From Pseudomonadota bacterium (GTDB taxonomy: Bacteria > Pseudomonadota > Gammaproteobacteria > Steroidobacterales > Woeseiaceae): 64,000 nt of DNA. This document shows, piece by piece, positions 25,820-34,533 of this stretch. A model generated the notes under the pieces. It saw nothing but the letters and a program-made list of their open reading frames with translations. It did not search any database and had not been told where the DNA came from. Made by a program: the position numbers and the translations under genes. The stretch covers positions 1-64,000 of the forward strand of contig JACZSM010000003.1 of NCBI GenBank assembly GCA_022574185.1. Reading direction: 5' to 3'. Positions within the stretch are counted from its first letter, which is position 1; the number at the start of each line of letters is the position of its first letter.

Positions 25820-28800
25820 TGCAGCGATGGCCCGCAGCCGCACGGTCATTCTCGGCCTGGTTATTATTTTCGTTGCGGGCATTTATGCCTACATGACCAT
25901 TCCGAAAGAAGCGGAACCGGATATCGAGATTCCTGTGATCTACGTACAGATTACGCACGAAGGAATATCGCCGGAGGATGCGGAGCGGCTGCTGGTGCGG
26001 CCGATGGAACAGGAAATCCGATCCGTTGAGGGCATCAAAGAAATGATCGCTAAGGCCTATGAAGGCGGCGCCAGCGTGCAGGTCGAATTTGAAGCTGGCG
26101 TGGATACCGACAAGGCGCTGCAGGATATTCGGGAGCGGGTTGACAACGCCGCAGCAAAACTACCCAGTGAGACCGAGGATCCGACGATCACCGAAGTCAA
26201 AATGACTCGATTCGATCCGATGCTCGTATTGAACCTTGCGGGCAACGTGCCCGAAAGAGCGCTGACGAAAATCGCCAAGGACCTCAAGGAAGAACTTGAA
26301 GGCATTAGCGGCATTCTCGAAGTCAATCTCGTCGGTATTCGTGAAGAACTCATGGAGGTCGTTGTCGATCCACTCGCCATGGAGAGCTATGGTCTCGACC
26401 AGGCGCAGATCGTCAGTTTCGTCTATCGCAACAATCGCCTCGTTGCCGCTGGCTCCCTGCAATCAGCTGAAGGTCGCTTCCCGATCAAAGTTCCTGGCGT
26501 CTTCAAATCTCCTCAGGATGTACTTGACATGCCCATCAAGGCAGTTGGCGAGCGTGTCGTACGCTTCAGGGACATCGCCGAGGTGCGTCGAACTTACAAG
26601 GACGCACAAAGTTACGCACGACTGAACGGCAAACCAGCGCTGGCGATCGAGGTCGTGCAACGCGGTGGCGCAAACCTTATAGAAGCCATCGAGCAGGTGA
26701 TGGCCGTAATTGAAGAGGAAAAACAGTATTGGCCCGATGAGATAGAAATCAGTGTGTCTCGTGACAAGTCAAAAGATGTCAATGACATGCTGACCGAGTT
26801 GCAGAACAGCGTGCTCGCTGCCGTACTACTGGTATTCATCGTCATCATTGGAATCCTCGGCATTCGCTCGGCATTGCTTGTTGGCGTTTCCATTCCCGGA
26901 AGTTTTCTGCTTGGCATCCTGATAATTGGTGCATTCGGCATTACGATCAACATGATGGTGTTATTCGCGTTGATCATGGCGGTTGGCCTGCTTGTCGACG
27001 GCGCGATTGTCGTTACTGAAATGGCAGACAGACGCCTTGCCGAAGGTGCGTCGCGTCACGACGCCTATTCGCGAGCCGCGATTCGCATGTCCTGGCCGAT
27101 CATTGCGTCGACCTGCACGACTCTCGCCGCGTTCTTGCCGCTGGCGTTCTGGCCAGGCATATCTGGTGAATTCATGAAGTACCTGCCGATCACACTGATG
27201 GCCGTATTGGCGGCGTCCTTGCTCATGGCCCTGCTCATCGTACCGACTTTGGGTTCAATATTCGGCAAGACCGGTGCAATTACCGAGTCGGCCCGGCGCA
27301 ATCTCGCCGCCGCTGAAACTGGCGATCTCGACACGATCGAGGGCTTCACCGGGGCCTATGTACGGATTCTCAAAAGTTCCCTGCATCATCCATGGCGCAA
27401 CGTTGGGCTGGTTTCAGCGCTATTGCTGATTATCTATGTCGCATTCATTACATTCGGCCGTGGCATCGAATACTTTCCTGACGTAGAGCAGCCTTTCGCC
27501 ATGGTCGATATTCGGGCGCGCGGAGATCTGTCAATCGACGAGATGGACTTTCTCGTACGCCAGGTCGAGGAGCGGATTATCGGCATGCCCGAAATTGAAT
27601 TTCTTTATGCAAAAACCGGCAACGTACGCGGCAGCGAAGACCAGATAGGATCTTTGACCCTCAACTACATCGACTGGGACAAGCGACGTCCTTCGGACGA
27701 GATACTCGCCGAGATACGCGAAAGAACGTCTGATCTTGCCGGAATTATCATAGAGACGCGCAAGCCCGACTCCGGCCCGCCACAGGGCAAGCCGATTTTC
27801 ATCGAATTTTCGTCTCGTAACGGGGACCTCGTTGCTGATGCGATCAAGCAGGTTCGAGCGGTTCTGGAACAGCATCGGGCAGTAACGAATATCGAAGACA
27901 GTCGACCATTGCCAGGCATTGAATGGCAGATTAAGGTTGATCGCGCTGAAGCCGCCCGATTCGGTGCTGATATAACGCTTGTCGGCGCCATGGTGCAGTT
28001 AGTCACAAACGGTATCAAGATCGGTGAGTATCGTCCCGATGACAGTGATGATGAGATCGATATTCGCGTACGCTTTCCCTCCGACAGCCGCAGCCTCACG
28101 CAGATCGATGAGCTGCGAATACCAACCCCGAACGGGCTCGTACCGATCAGCACGTTCGTCAAGCGCGTGCCGGCACAAAAAGTCAGCACGATCACGCGCA
28201 CCGATATGCGGCGAACGATGACGCTTGAAGCCGACGTCGCACAAGGTTACCTGGTATCTGAAGTTATCGCCGAGCTGCGAGAGTTAGTGCCTGCGATCGG
28301 CATCGATCCGCGTGTTAGCGCCAAATTTCGTGGCACGATCGAAGATCAGGAAGAAGACGAGGCTTTTCTTGGCAATGCCATGATGATGGCGCTAGCGATC
28401 ATGGCGATTATTCTCGTAACACAGTTCAATAGCATCTTTCAGGCGTTGCTGATTCTGACCGCAGTCCTGTTCTCCACCGGTGGCGTGTTGCTCGGACATC
28501 TGATCATGGACATGCCGTTTGGCGTGATCATGAGCAGTGTCGGAGTCATCACACTTGCGGGCATCGTCGTCAACAACAACATAGTCTTCATCGATACCTA
28601 CAACGTACTTCGTCACCGCGGTGCCGACGCATTCGATGCGATTTTGAGAACCTGTGCATTACGTCTGCGGCCTGTTCTGCTGACGACAGTCACAACGATC
28701 GTCGGCCTGATGCCGATGGTGCTCGGCGTCAATATCAACCTCATCTCACGTGAAGTGTCCATCGGCGCACCGAGCTCACAATGGTGGACTCAACTGGCTT

Positions 28801-28961
28801 CGTCGGTCGCCGGCGGACTTGCGTTTGCGACTGTATTAACGCTGCTGTTGACGCCGAGCCTGCTCATGATTCAAGCCAACGTCGCGACGCGGTTCGCCCA
28901 GTGGCGATCAACAGCACGAGAAGCGTCAACCAGCCCAGCGAGCCGCCACCATGCTCGTTGA
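25806..28961 (+). CDS. RND family efflux pump, inner-membrane permease
   Basis: This 1051-residue proton-driven transporter is of AcrB/MexB size. It starts with one helix (ILGLVIIFVAGIYAYMTIP), then a large periplasmic loop with IYVQITHEGISPEDAERLL, then the helix bundle with MVLFALIMAVGLLVDGAIVV, a second loop, and the final bundle with GVITLAGIVVNNNIVFIDTYN. The proton-relay region (GLLVDGAIVVTEMADRR) is typical of the AcrB/MmpL superfamily, more exactly the short-motif HAE1-like group. It exports drugs, metabolites or lipids; the substrate is unknown. The last 98 bp overlap the convergent GlyGly-CTERM gene. Confidence 0.95.
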   Translation: MQAIDAAMARSRTVILGLVIIFVAGIYAYMTIPKEAEPDIEIPVIYVQITHEGISPEDAERLLVRPMEQEIRSVEGIKEMIAKAYEGGASVQVEFEAGVDTDKALQDIRERVDNAAAKLPSETEDPTITEVKMTRFDPMLVLNLAGNVPERALTKIAKDLKEELEGISGILEVNLVGIREELMEVVVDPLAMESYGLDQAQIVSFVYRNNRLVAAGSLQSAEGRFPIKVPGVFKSPQDVLDMPIKAVGERVVRFRDIAEVRRTYKDAQSYARLNGKPALAIEVVQRGGANLIEAIEQVMAVIEEEKQYWPDEIEISVSRDKSKDVNDMLTELQNSVLAAVLLVFIVIIGILGIRSALLVGVSIPGSFLLGILIIGAFGITINMMVLFALIMAVGLLVDGAIVVTEMADRRLAEGASRHDAYSRAAIRMSWPIIASTCTTLAAFLPLAFWPGISGEFMKYLPITLMAVLAASLLMALLIVPTLGSIFGKTGAITESARRNLAAAETGDLDTIEGFTGAYVRILKSSLHHPWRNVGLVSALLLIIYVAFITFGRGIEYFPDVEQPFAMVDIRARGDLSIDEMDFLVRQVEERIIGMPEIEFLYAKTGNVRGSEDQIGSLTLNYIDWDKRRPSDEILAEIRERTSDLAGIIIETRKPDSGPPQGKPIFIEFSSRNGDLVADAIKQVRAVLEQHRAVTNIEDSRPLPGIEWQIKVDRAEAARFGADITLVGAMVQLVTNGIKIGEYRPDDSDDEIDIRVRFPSDSRSLTQIDELRIPTPNGLVPISTFVKRVPAQKVSTITRTDMRRTMTLEADVAQGYLVSEVIAELRELVPAIGIDPRVSAKFRGTIEDQEEDEAFLGNAMMMALAIMAIILVTQFNSIFQALLILTAVLFSTGGVLLGHLIMDMPFGVIMSSVGVITLAGIVVNNNIVFIDTYNVLRHRGADAFDAILRTCALRLRPVLLTTVTTIVGLMPMVLGVNINLISREVSIGAPSSQWWTQLASSVAGGLAFATVLTLLLTPSLLMIQANVATRFAQWRSTAREASTSPASRHHAR

Positions 28962-29646
28962 TGATGATGGCAGTCGCTTGTGGTGTGTCCCTGTTCGCAT
29001 CTTCGAGCGGCAGGAATGCGAGTTCTGAGGTGTCGATGGGTCCGAAACTCGCGACAAACGAATCGTCAAAAGTATCAAACAACTCAATAAGAATGTCATA
29101 ACTGCCACTGGGATAACCGGACAATAATTCCGTCACGATGACGTACTCGTCGTCGCCCGATGCGCCGAAGATATCGAAATTCTCAGTCGCCGCGTATTCG
29201 TTCCATGGTCCACCTTCGAGGCTTAAATAAACAACTGCATAAACTTCAGCGAATGCATAATAGGTGTCCGCATCGAAGAGCAAGTCGATGCCATAGTAGT
29301 AACCGTCCTGGTCATGATCATTGAACAGCACAACATCGGCGGAATAAAACCAGAAATCAGTATTCGGCGACATCGACGACGCCGAGCCCGCTTTCGATTG
29401 ACCCCGTGAATGCTTGCCGATTGATCGGTCCCCCGCTGTCGCCAGCACCGAAAATTCGTCCGCAGAGACCGTTCCCGAATCACCACGATCCTGCTGAGCT
29501 TTTGTAAATTGGGTCGTCAACGACAGACGTTTCCCCTCGTCATCACCCCCGACGAGCGATTGCGCTGAAACGTTCGCCATTCCGGCGATAACAAATGCCA
29601 GGACGACGTATCCGGATCGCCTCAGTGTGCTTATAGATCTCACCAT
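28864..29646 (-). CDS. Choice-of-anchor H / GlyGly-CTERM secreted protein
   Basis: This 260-residue protein has a signal peptide (YVVLAFVIAGMANVSA), an acidic mature domain with FWFYSADVVLFNDHDQDGYY, and a C-terminal sorting tail: GGGSLGW, a hydrophobic helix (LTLLVLLIATG), then Arg-rich RTASRRW. Gly-Gly, helix, basic tail is the GlyGly-CTERM signal processed by rhombosortase, and the mature domain matches the choice-of-anchor H family. It is predicted to be exported through type II secretion and displayed on the cell surface. The tail-coding part is antisense to the end of the RND pump gene. GAGG precedes the ATG at 29646. Confidence 0.87.
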   Translation of the reverse strand: MVRSISTLRRSGYVVLAFVIAGMANVSAQSLVGGDDEGKRLSLTTQFTKAQQDRGDSGTVSADEFSVLATAGDRSIGKHSRGQSKAGSASSMSPNTDFWFYSADVVLFNDHDQDGYYYGIDLLFDADTYYAFAEVYAVVYLSLEGGPWNEYAATENFDIFGASGDDEYVIVTELLSGYPSGSYDILIELFDTFDDSFVASFGPIDTSELAFLPLEDANRDTPQATAIIINEHGGGSLGWLTLLVLLIATGRTASRRWLES

Positions 29647-29784
29647 AACCTCATCCTCGATTCTCGCGTCTTGTAGTCCATTTAAACCTTGCGACGATGA
29701 ATCAAAGCTGAACCTGTAGGTACTTTTACGAAGTCATGCGATCATGTTCAGCTGTTGTTAATCTTCGTGTCGCGGTATTCATAA

Positions 29785-30741
29785 ATGAGTCAGGAAGCCG
29801 GTCAGGACTCTACAAGTAAGGCGATCGCTTACTTGTTACTTGGCATCGCTGGTGGTCTCGGCCTCGACCTGTGCGCCAAGGAATTGCTTGCGACGTATTC
29901 GCTGCAGCAATTCGTACTCCTTCGCAGCCTGATCGGTCTCGCGATTTTGTTGCTGCTGGTGCGACAATTCGGGGGCGCTAATAATCTCGCGACGCGCAGG
30001 TGGCGCTGGCATTTGTTGCGTACGCTATTTGCCACCGGTGCAATGTTCGGTTTCTTCTACGGGCTTGCGCGCATGCCGCTCGTGGACGCCCTGACGCTCG
30101 GATTTACGGCGCCGCTCATGGTGACGGCACTGTCTGTGCCGATGCTGGGTGAACACGTCGGCTGGCGCCGCTGGACGGCTGTTGTAATAGGCTTCGTCGG
30201 TGTACTGATTATATTGCGCCCGGACACGAAGGACATTTCACCGGCCGCACTGGCCATATTGTTCGCGGCGCTCTGTTATGCATTTCTTGCGATTACAGCG
30301 CGCAAATTGTCGACGACGGAAAGCAGCTACGCGTTGTCGGTCTATGTCGTTTGTGGCCCGATGCTGGTGTCGATAGTCATGCTAAGAGGTGGTGCGTGGC
30401 AGCCGCCCGATATCGATGGCTGGCTGTTGTTTCTGGGCGCGGGAACCTGCTCAGTCATCGCCTGGATTGGAATCATCGGCGGCTACCGCCGCGCGGCCCC
30501 CGCCCTGCTGGCGCCGTTCGAATACATAGCAATCATTGGCGGAGCCGTCGCCGGCTACCTGATCTGGGATGAAATTCCGAATCGATGGGTGGTCATCGGC
30601 GCGATCATTATCATAGCGTCCGGGCTTTTTGTCGTATATCGCGAAATAGGCAGCGTACTGACGAATCGATACTTGCGCACTTTCACGGCAAGTGGTGCCG
30701 CGGCGATAAAGAGGCGCCTGAATCGGCAACAAAAGTCCTAG
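29785..30741 (+). CDS. DMT superfamily transporter (EamA type)
   Basis: This 318-residue inner-membrane protein has ten helices formed by two EamA repeats: one covering LLGIAGGLGLDLCAKELLA to VLIILRP, and a second from AALAILFAALCYAFLAITARK to GLFVVYREIG. It probably exports a metabolite or amino acid; the substrate cannot be read from sequence. It is divergent from the GlyGly-CTERM gene and has a 21-bp convergent gap to the TerB-like gene. The ATG at 29785 starts just before the first helix. Confidence 0.9.
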   Translation: MSQEAGQDSTSKAIAYLLLGIAGGLGLDLCAKELLATYSLQQFVLLRSLIGLAILLLLVRQFGGANNLATRRWRWHLLRTLFATGAMFGFFYGLARMPLVDALTLGFTAPLMVTALSVPMLGEHVGWRRWTAVVIGFVGVLIILRPDTKDISPAALAILFAALCYAFLAITARKLSTTESSYALSVYVVCGPMLVSIVMLRGGAWQPPDIDGWLLFLGAGTCSVIAWIGIIGGYRRAAPALLAPFEYIAIIGGAVAGYLIWDEIPNRWVVIGAIIIIASGLFVVYREIGSVLTNRYLRTFTASGAAAIKRRLNRQQKS

Positions 30742-30762
30742 CGGGCAAGGACTGCTTTGATT

Positions 30763-31209
30763 CTAGTCGACGTCGCCGGCCACGAGACCAGCAGTCTCCG
30801 CCGGAGTCACTTCCAACGCTGCCACAACGCGGTTGAAGAAATCAATTTCAAGAACGCTGATGCTTTTGTCGCTGCGAAACACATCAGCGAGCGCTTCGAC
30901 AGTTGCTACCCTGTCTTTGTCTGCCATCTTGCGGCGCACACTGCCAAGATATTTACGCAATGTAGATTCCGCGTAGAGTTCCTCCCGGGCCGCCACCCGA
31001 ACATCCGCGGCGCTGAAATCGTCACCCGTGTGAAATTTGAGAATCTCGCGAATTCTGTCAACCTCGACCGTCTTAATATTGATATCAGCATTGGCCGCCC
31101 TGGCCAGGGTCATCAGCAGAACTTCTTTAAACAGCTCGCTCTGCTCCGTTTCGGTGTCACCCGAGCCACCGAAAATACTCAACACGTTCTTTAGATCTGC
31201 GATTGCCAT
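30763..31209 (-). CDS. TerB family protein
   Basis: This 148-residue cytoplasmic all-helical protein has a TerB-like domain: FKEVLLMTLARAANADINIK, VDRIREILK and AREELYAESTLRKY are typical of the tellurite-resistance TerB fold, which binds metal through acidic residues. No ter operon is present, so a role in tellurite resistance is not supported; stand-alone TerB proteins are common and uncharacterised. The start at MAIADLKNVL is chosen because the upstream frame is Cys- and Gly-rich and not conserved-looking. Confidence 0.88.
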   Translation of the reverse strand: MAIADLKNVLSIFGGSGDTETEQSELFKEVLLMTLARAANADINIKTVEVDRIREILKFHTGDDFSAADVRVAAREELYAESTLRKYLGSVRRKMADKDRVATVEALADVFRSDKSISVLEIDFFNRVVAALEVTPAETAGLVAGDVD

Positions 31210-31297
31210 TGTGCTCTCACTGTTGTTTGTCGTTATTGCAATGCGGTCGCCGCTACGCAGGCAAGAACCGCAGTATACACGCCAAATGCCGCGATTT

Positions 31298-32248
31298 TCA
31301 TCGTATGCCAGCCGATATCTGGCGTCGCATAGGCTGCCGGGTCCAGTAGGGGAGCGAGCGCCACAGCCACTCGACGGGGCCAAATCGATATCGGGCCAGC
31401 CACCACGGACTAATCCACATCTGCAGACCGATCACGGCAACCACGAAACCCATTTCCCAGAATCGCGGCACGCGGCCATACAGGCCCAGGTCGTAACCAT
31501 AGAACACGGTCGTCAGAATAACTGAATGCATCAGGTAATTTGTCAACGCCATGCGCCCAACCGCCGCGAATCGCTGCAGCAGACATGGCACGAAGCCAGT
31601 TTTGATCAACAGCATGACAATGCTGACATGCCCCAGTCCAACAATGATGCTGCCGAAATAATTCGCCCGCATCCCGTAACGCGGTAATCTCAGCAACCTC
31701 CGAGATGGTTTTTTCCATTTGCCATCCAATGCCGTGGCTCAGTAACAAGGTGACCAACAAAAACAAACACGCCAGGATGATCAAGGTGCGCGGCGTACGG
31801 TCGCGAAACAGGTAAGCAAGCATGCCGACTGCCGCATACATGAACAGGATGTCTCCAAACCAGATCAAATAGGCATGTACGGCGCCCAGCAACAACATAA
31901 AAAATCGACGCCGGTAAAATATACGCCTGAATCTGACACCTCTGGCTTCTGCCCGGCCGGTCATCTGGATTATTCCCGCGCCAAATAACATCGCAAAAAT
32001 GCTTAGGAACTTCTGGTCAAAAATATGTGCGTAAAAAACCAGGTGCCAAGATTGAGCGTGTCGGTTCCACCCATGACGAGTGGGTTGGAGTAGGCCGTAA
32101 ATGGCAGGGCTAAAGCGTAGATGTTCATGCCGAGAATGGCGACACCGCGCAGAATGTCCAGACTGCCGACACGCTCGTTGCCAGGTACAGGCTCCGCGGT
32201 GGCCGGCGTACCTGCAGCATCGGCGATGTCGGGATCCTGGTTACTCAA
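31298..32248 (-). pseudogene. Broken DUF418 membrane protein gene
   Basis: Three fragments of one DUF418 protein lie in order on this strand. The first (32248-32003) carries RVGSLDILRGVAILGMNIYA and ends WFFTHIF. There a T run of five, where the family needs six (THIFFDQKF), shifts the frame. The second frame (down to about 31700) carries FLSIF, MLFGAGIIQMTGRAEARG and HAYLIWFGDILF. Around 31700-31670 it switches to the third frame, NYFGSIIVGLGH to PVEWLWRSLPYW. Against the usual length of about 400 residues, roughly 85 are missing at that second junction, so this is an internal out-of-frame deletion and not just a homopolymer read error. It was probably a membrane transporter-like protein and is now inactive. 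Confidence 0.82.
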
Positions 32249-32421
32249 TTGCAGGCCATTTTCTTATTGGCGTTAGAGCACTCGGCGCAGAAGGCCGAAC
32301 TACATATGATATCCCATCTTTTTTACTTATATTCTGTTGTTTCTATGCAATATTTTTCTTGGCAAGCCGGAACATTCGATACATACTGGCGCCGGGTAAA
32401 CAACATGAAAGGAGGTGATCC

Positions 32422-32502
32422 ATGTCTAGTGAGATATCAAAGGTGTTGCGAAAACCGTTGGGTCTTGTGTGGATAATGGAGCAACCTCTAAAGCTCCGCT
32501 GA
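32422..32502 (+). CDS. Candidate 26-residue peptide with perfect Shine-Dalgarno
   Basis: An ATG at 32422 directly follows AAAGGAGGTGATCC (32408-32421), which is complementary to the whole 3-prime end of 16S rRNA. The frame encodes 26 residues starting MSSEISKVLRKP, leucine- and lysine-rich with one Trp, and stops with TGA at 32500-32502. Upstream is a promoter-like TTGGCA (32359-32364), 17 bp, CATACT (32382-32387). Downstream are two strong terminators, so the peptide would be the only product of a transcript of about 160 nt. No family is recognised; it is not PqqA (no Glu-x3-Tyr). Confidence 0.5.
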   Translation: MSSEISKVLRKPLGLVWIMEQPLKLR

Positions 32503-32529
32503 CCCCGGGTTTTGCAGTACTGATCTCAC

Positions 32530-32589
32530 GAAAAGCCGCCCTCGGGCGGCTTTTCTATTAGCATAAGTCGCCGCCCTCGGGCGGCTTTT
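32530..32589 (+). terminator. Tandem intrinsic terminators
   Basis: Terminator 1 is AAAAGCCGCC-CTCG-GGCGGCTTTT (32531-32554). Terminator 2 is GCCGCCCTCGGGCGGC followed by TTTT (32570-32589). Both share the same core and look duplicated. The flanking A and T runs make the first usable from both sides, so it may also end the convergent minus-strand transcript of the aminotransferase gene. Confidence 0.85.
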
Positions 32590-32617
32590 CTGTGTGAACA
32601 AGTCGAGACAATGTCGA

Positions 32618-33895
32618 TCAGTTGAGTATGTCTTCGAGCGCGTTCAGCGTTGTGTCGATTTCACCGCTGGTGTTGTAATGCACTATTCCGATGCGCACTA
32701 CACCGCCCGACTCAAGCAGCCCCAAAGCTTTGGCCGGCTCCAGACCGTAATTGTGGCCGTTCCAGACAAATATATTGCGCCCGGCCAACGCCTCGGCGAT
32801 GACCTCGGGCCGCTGACTCGAATGCGTGAAAGACACTGTTGGAACCCGGCGATCGAAAGCGTCCGGAGACGTGATGCCTTGTACAATGATCCCCGGGATA
32901 TCGTTCAGGCCTGCGATCAATTGGGCTGCAAGAGATTTTTCGTACTCGAACAAATGCTCGAAAGCCGTGACAATTTGCTCGCGCCGGGTGCCGGCTCGGG
33001 TACCTGCCAGGGCCGCGCCGATTTCAGCAAAATAATCAACGGCGGCGCCCGTACCGACCAATCCCTCATGACTTTGTGTGCCGGGCTCAAAGCACCACGG
33101 AAGCTCTTTGGGTGCCGGCCTGACCTTGTATGGATCAAGCCCCTCGAGTACCTCCCGTCGTCCCCATAGAATGCCCTGGTGCGGGCCGAAGAACTTGTAG
33201 GCCGAACAGACCAGGAAGTCGCAGCCCAAATCCTGAACATCTGTTGCGATATGCGGCGCAGATTGCACCGCATCAATGTAACTCCAGGCGCCGACATCAC
33301 GCGCCTTCGCGCAAATGCTTTTTATATCATTGATTGTGCCGGTCAGGTTACTTGCCCCGCCAACGCAGACCAATCGGGTACGCTCGCTCAGGATTTCGTC
33401 GAAGATGCTCAGATCGAATTCGAAGCTGTCCGTATCGAACGGCAGCCACCGAATTTTGAGATTGTGATCACGAGCCAGTAATACCCAGGGCTCGACGTTT
33501 GCATCATGATCCATGCGCGATAACACAATCTCGTCGCCGGCCTTGAGATACCGACCGATTGATCTCGACATATGTAAGGTCAGACTGGTCATATTTTGGC
33601 CGAAGATGACTTCATCGGTCGATGGCGCATTGAAAAAATCGGCCATCGCGCTGCGTGCGTCGTCGACCAATGCCCCGGCCAGCTCGGAGGTTTTGAAGTA
33701 GCCGCCAATATTCGCATTGCCGTGCAACAAACATTCGGACATTCGCTCGACAACCCGCCTCGAGACTTGCGTTCCTGCAGGGTTGTCGAAATAAAGTCGT
33801 GGGGAGCCGTTGTCCGTTTCTGCCAATGATGGAAATTGATCACGAATCGCATCGAGATCGAGAAGCGTCTCCGGGAGTTTGTTTGCAGGTAGCAT
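32618..33895 (-). CDS. Cysteine desulfurase-like aminotransferase class V protein
   Basis: This 425-residue fold-type I PLP enzyme is of the VC1184-type subfamily. The N-terminal part reads RLYFDNPAGTQVSRRVVERM. The PLP Lys is in CSAYKFFGPHQGILWGR, and an Asp and Gln for cofactor binding lie in YIDAVQSAPH. It lacks the usual mobile Cys loop of IscS/SufS near residue 330, so desulfurase activity is doubtful; related proteins act on other amino-acid substrates. The ATG at 33895 gives the family N-terminus (MLPANKLP). It has its own terminator region downstream. Confidence 0.88.
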   Translation of the reverse strand: MLPANKLPETLLDLDAIRDQFPSLAETDNGSPRLYFDNPAGTQVSRRVVERMSECLLHGNANIGGYFKTSELAGALVDDARSAMADFFNAPSTDEVIFGQNMTSLTLHMSRSIGRYLKAGDEIVLSRMDHDANVEPWVLLARDHNLKIRWLPFDTDSFEFDLSIFDEILSERTRLVCVGGASNLTGTINDIKSICAKARDVGAWSYIDAVQSAPHIATDVQDLGCDFLVCSAYKFFGPHQGILWGRREVLEGLDPYKVRPAPKELPWCFEPGTQSHEGLVGTGAAVDYFAEIGAALAGTRAGTRREQIVTAFEHLFEYEKSLAAQLIAGLNDIPGIIVQGITSPDAFDRRVPTVSFTHSSQRPEVIAEALAGRNIFVWNGHNYGLEPAKALGLLESGGVVRIGIVHYNTSGEIDTTLNALEDILN

Positions 33896-33936
33896 GATGA
33901 TGGATCTTGTTAATCTTCTTGGGTCAGCCGAAAGGA

Positions 33937-34143
33937 TTATTCTTCCGCCGTGCCGCCCCAATTCTCGCGGTGGGCGTCTTCAGCGCGCTGGCGTATTTTT
34001 GAATGTCGCCGCGTCAGCAACAATGAGTTGGGGTCGCAAACCTCCGCTCTGATTATTCCGAGGTCACTTGCCGCGTCGAACAGACTTGGATACCAACGTT
34101 CCCAGTCTGGCAGCAATAATTTGACCTGATCGCGAAGAGTCAT
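33937..34143 (-). CDS. Small hypothetical protein
   Basis: This 68-residue cytoplasmic protein is rich in Arg, Asp and Leu: TLRDQVKLLLPDWERWYPSL, then LLLTRRHSKIRQRAED. It has no signal peptide or membrane helix and is not recognised. It sits 51 bp downstream of the ECF sigma and anti-sigma-like genes on the same strand and may be cotranscribed. No clear ribosome site precedes the ATG at 34143, so confidence is limited; the amino-acid composition looks protein-like. Confidence 0.5.
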   Translation of the reverse strand: MTLRDQVKLLLPDWERWYPSLFDAASDLGIIRAEVCDPNSLLLTRRHSKIRQRAEDAHRENWGGTAEE

Positions 34144-34194
34144 GCACGCAATGTAACCGAGCCATGCGCTCGTGACAACGCGTTAAGGCCGCCG

Positions 34195-34533
34195 CTACTC
34201 TTCAAGCATACGAGCGCTGAGCATGCCGATAACCAGTACCGTGCCCGCAAAAAGAATGATCGGCAGCTGTGATATCCACGCTGCCGGAGCCACAAACAGT
34301 TCCTGGGGAACGGCATTCAGCAGTCTGGATCCAACCAGAACCAGCTGCATCGCAGGCTTGATCGCAACGGCTCCGCCAATGAGCATCGCCGCGGGCAATG
34401 TCAATCGCCGAATCCAGATACGACGCCACAAGCGCCAGACGACGCGATCGCTGAACCCGTCATCGGCAATCGGCTCTGACTGAAACATCGACTCAAGCCA
34501 GCGATCTTCAGCATCTTTCATTCTATCAACCAT
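34195..34533 (-). CDS. Membrane protein, putative anti-sigma partner of the adjacent ECF factor
   Basis: This 112-residue protein has a short N-terminal cytoplasmic segment with DAEDRWLESMF, followed by two hydrophobic helices (LPAAMLIGGAVAI and LPIILFAGTVLVIGML). A small protein with an N-terminal cytoplasmic helix and membrane segments, translated from an 8-bp overlap behind an ECF sigma gene, is typical of an anti-sigma factor or its remnant. No zinc-binding HxxxCxxC motif is visible, so it is not a ZAS-type anti-sigma. Function is inferred from position. Confidence 0.7.
   Translation of the reverse strand: MVDRMKDAEDRWLESMFQSEPIADDGFSDRVVWRLWRRIWIRRLTLPAAMLIGGAVAIKPAMQLVLVGSRLLNAVPQELFVAPAAWISQLPIILFAGTVLVIGMLSARMLEE

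Noticed and set aside
32408-32422. Match to the reverse complement of the 16S rRNA 3-prime end
   Set aside because: The match stops after about 15 bases; it is a Shine-Dalgarno sequence, not an rRNA fragment.
32422-32502. PqqA-type precursor
   Set aside because: The strong ribosome site is reminiscent, but the peptide lacks the Glu and Tyr that PqqA needs, and no pqq genes are near.
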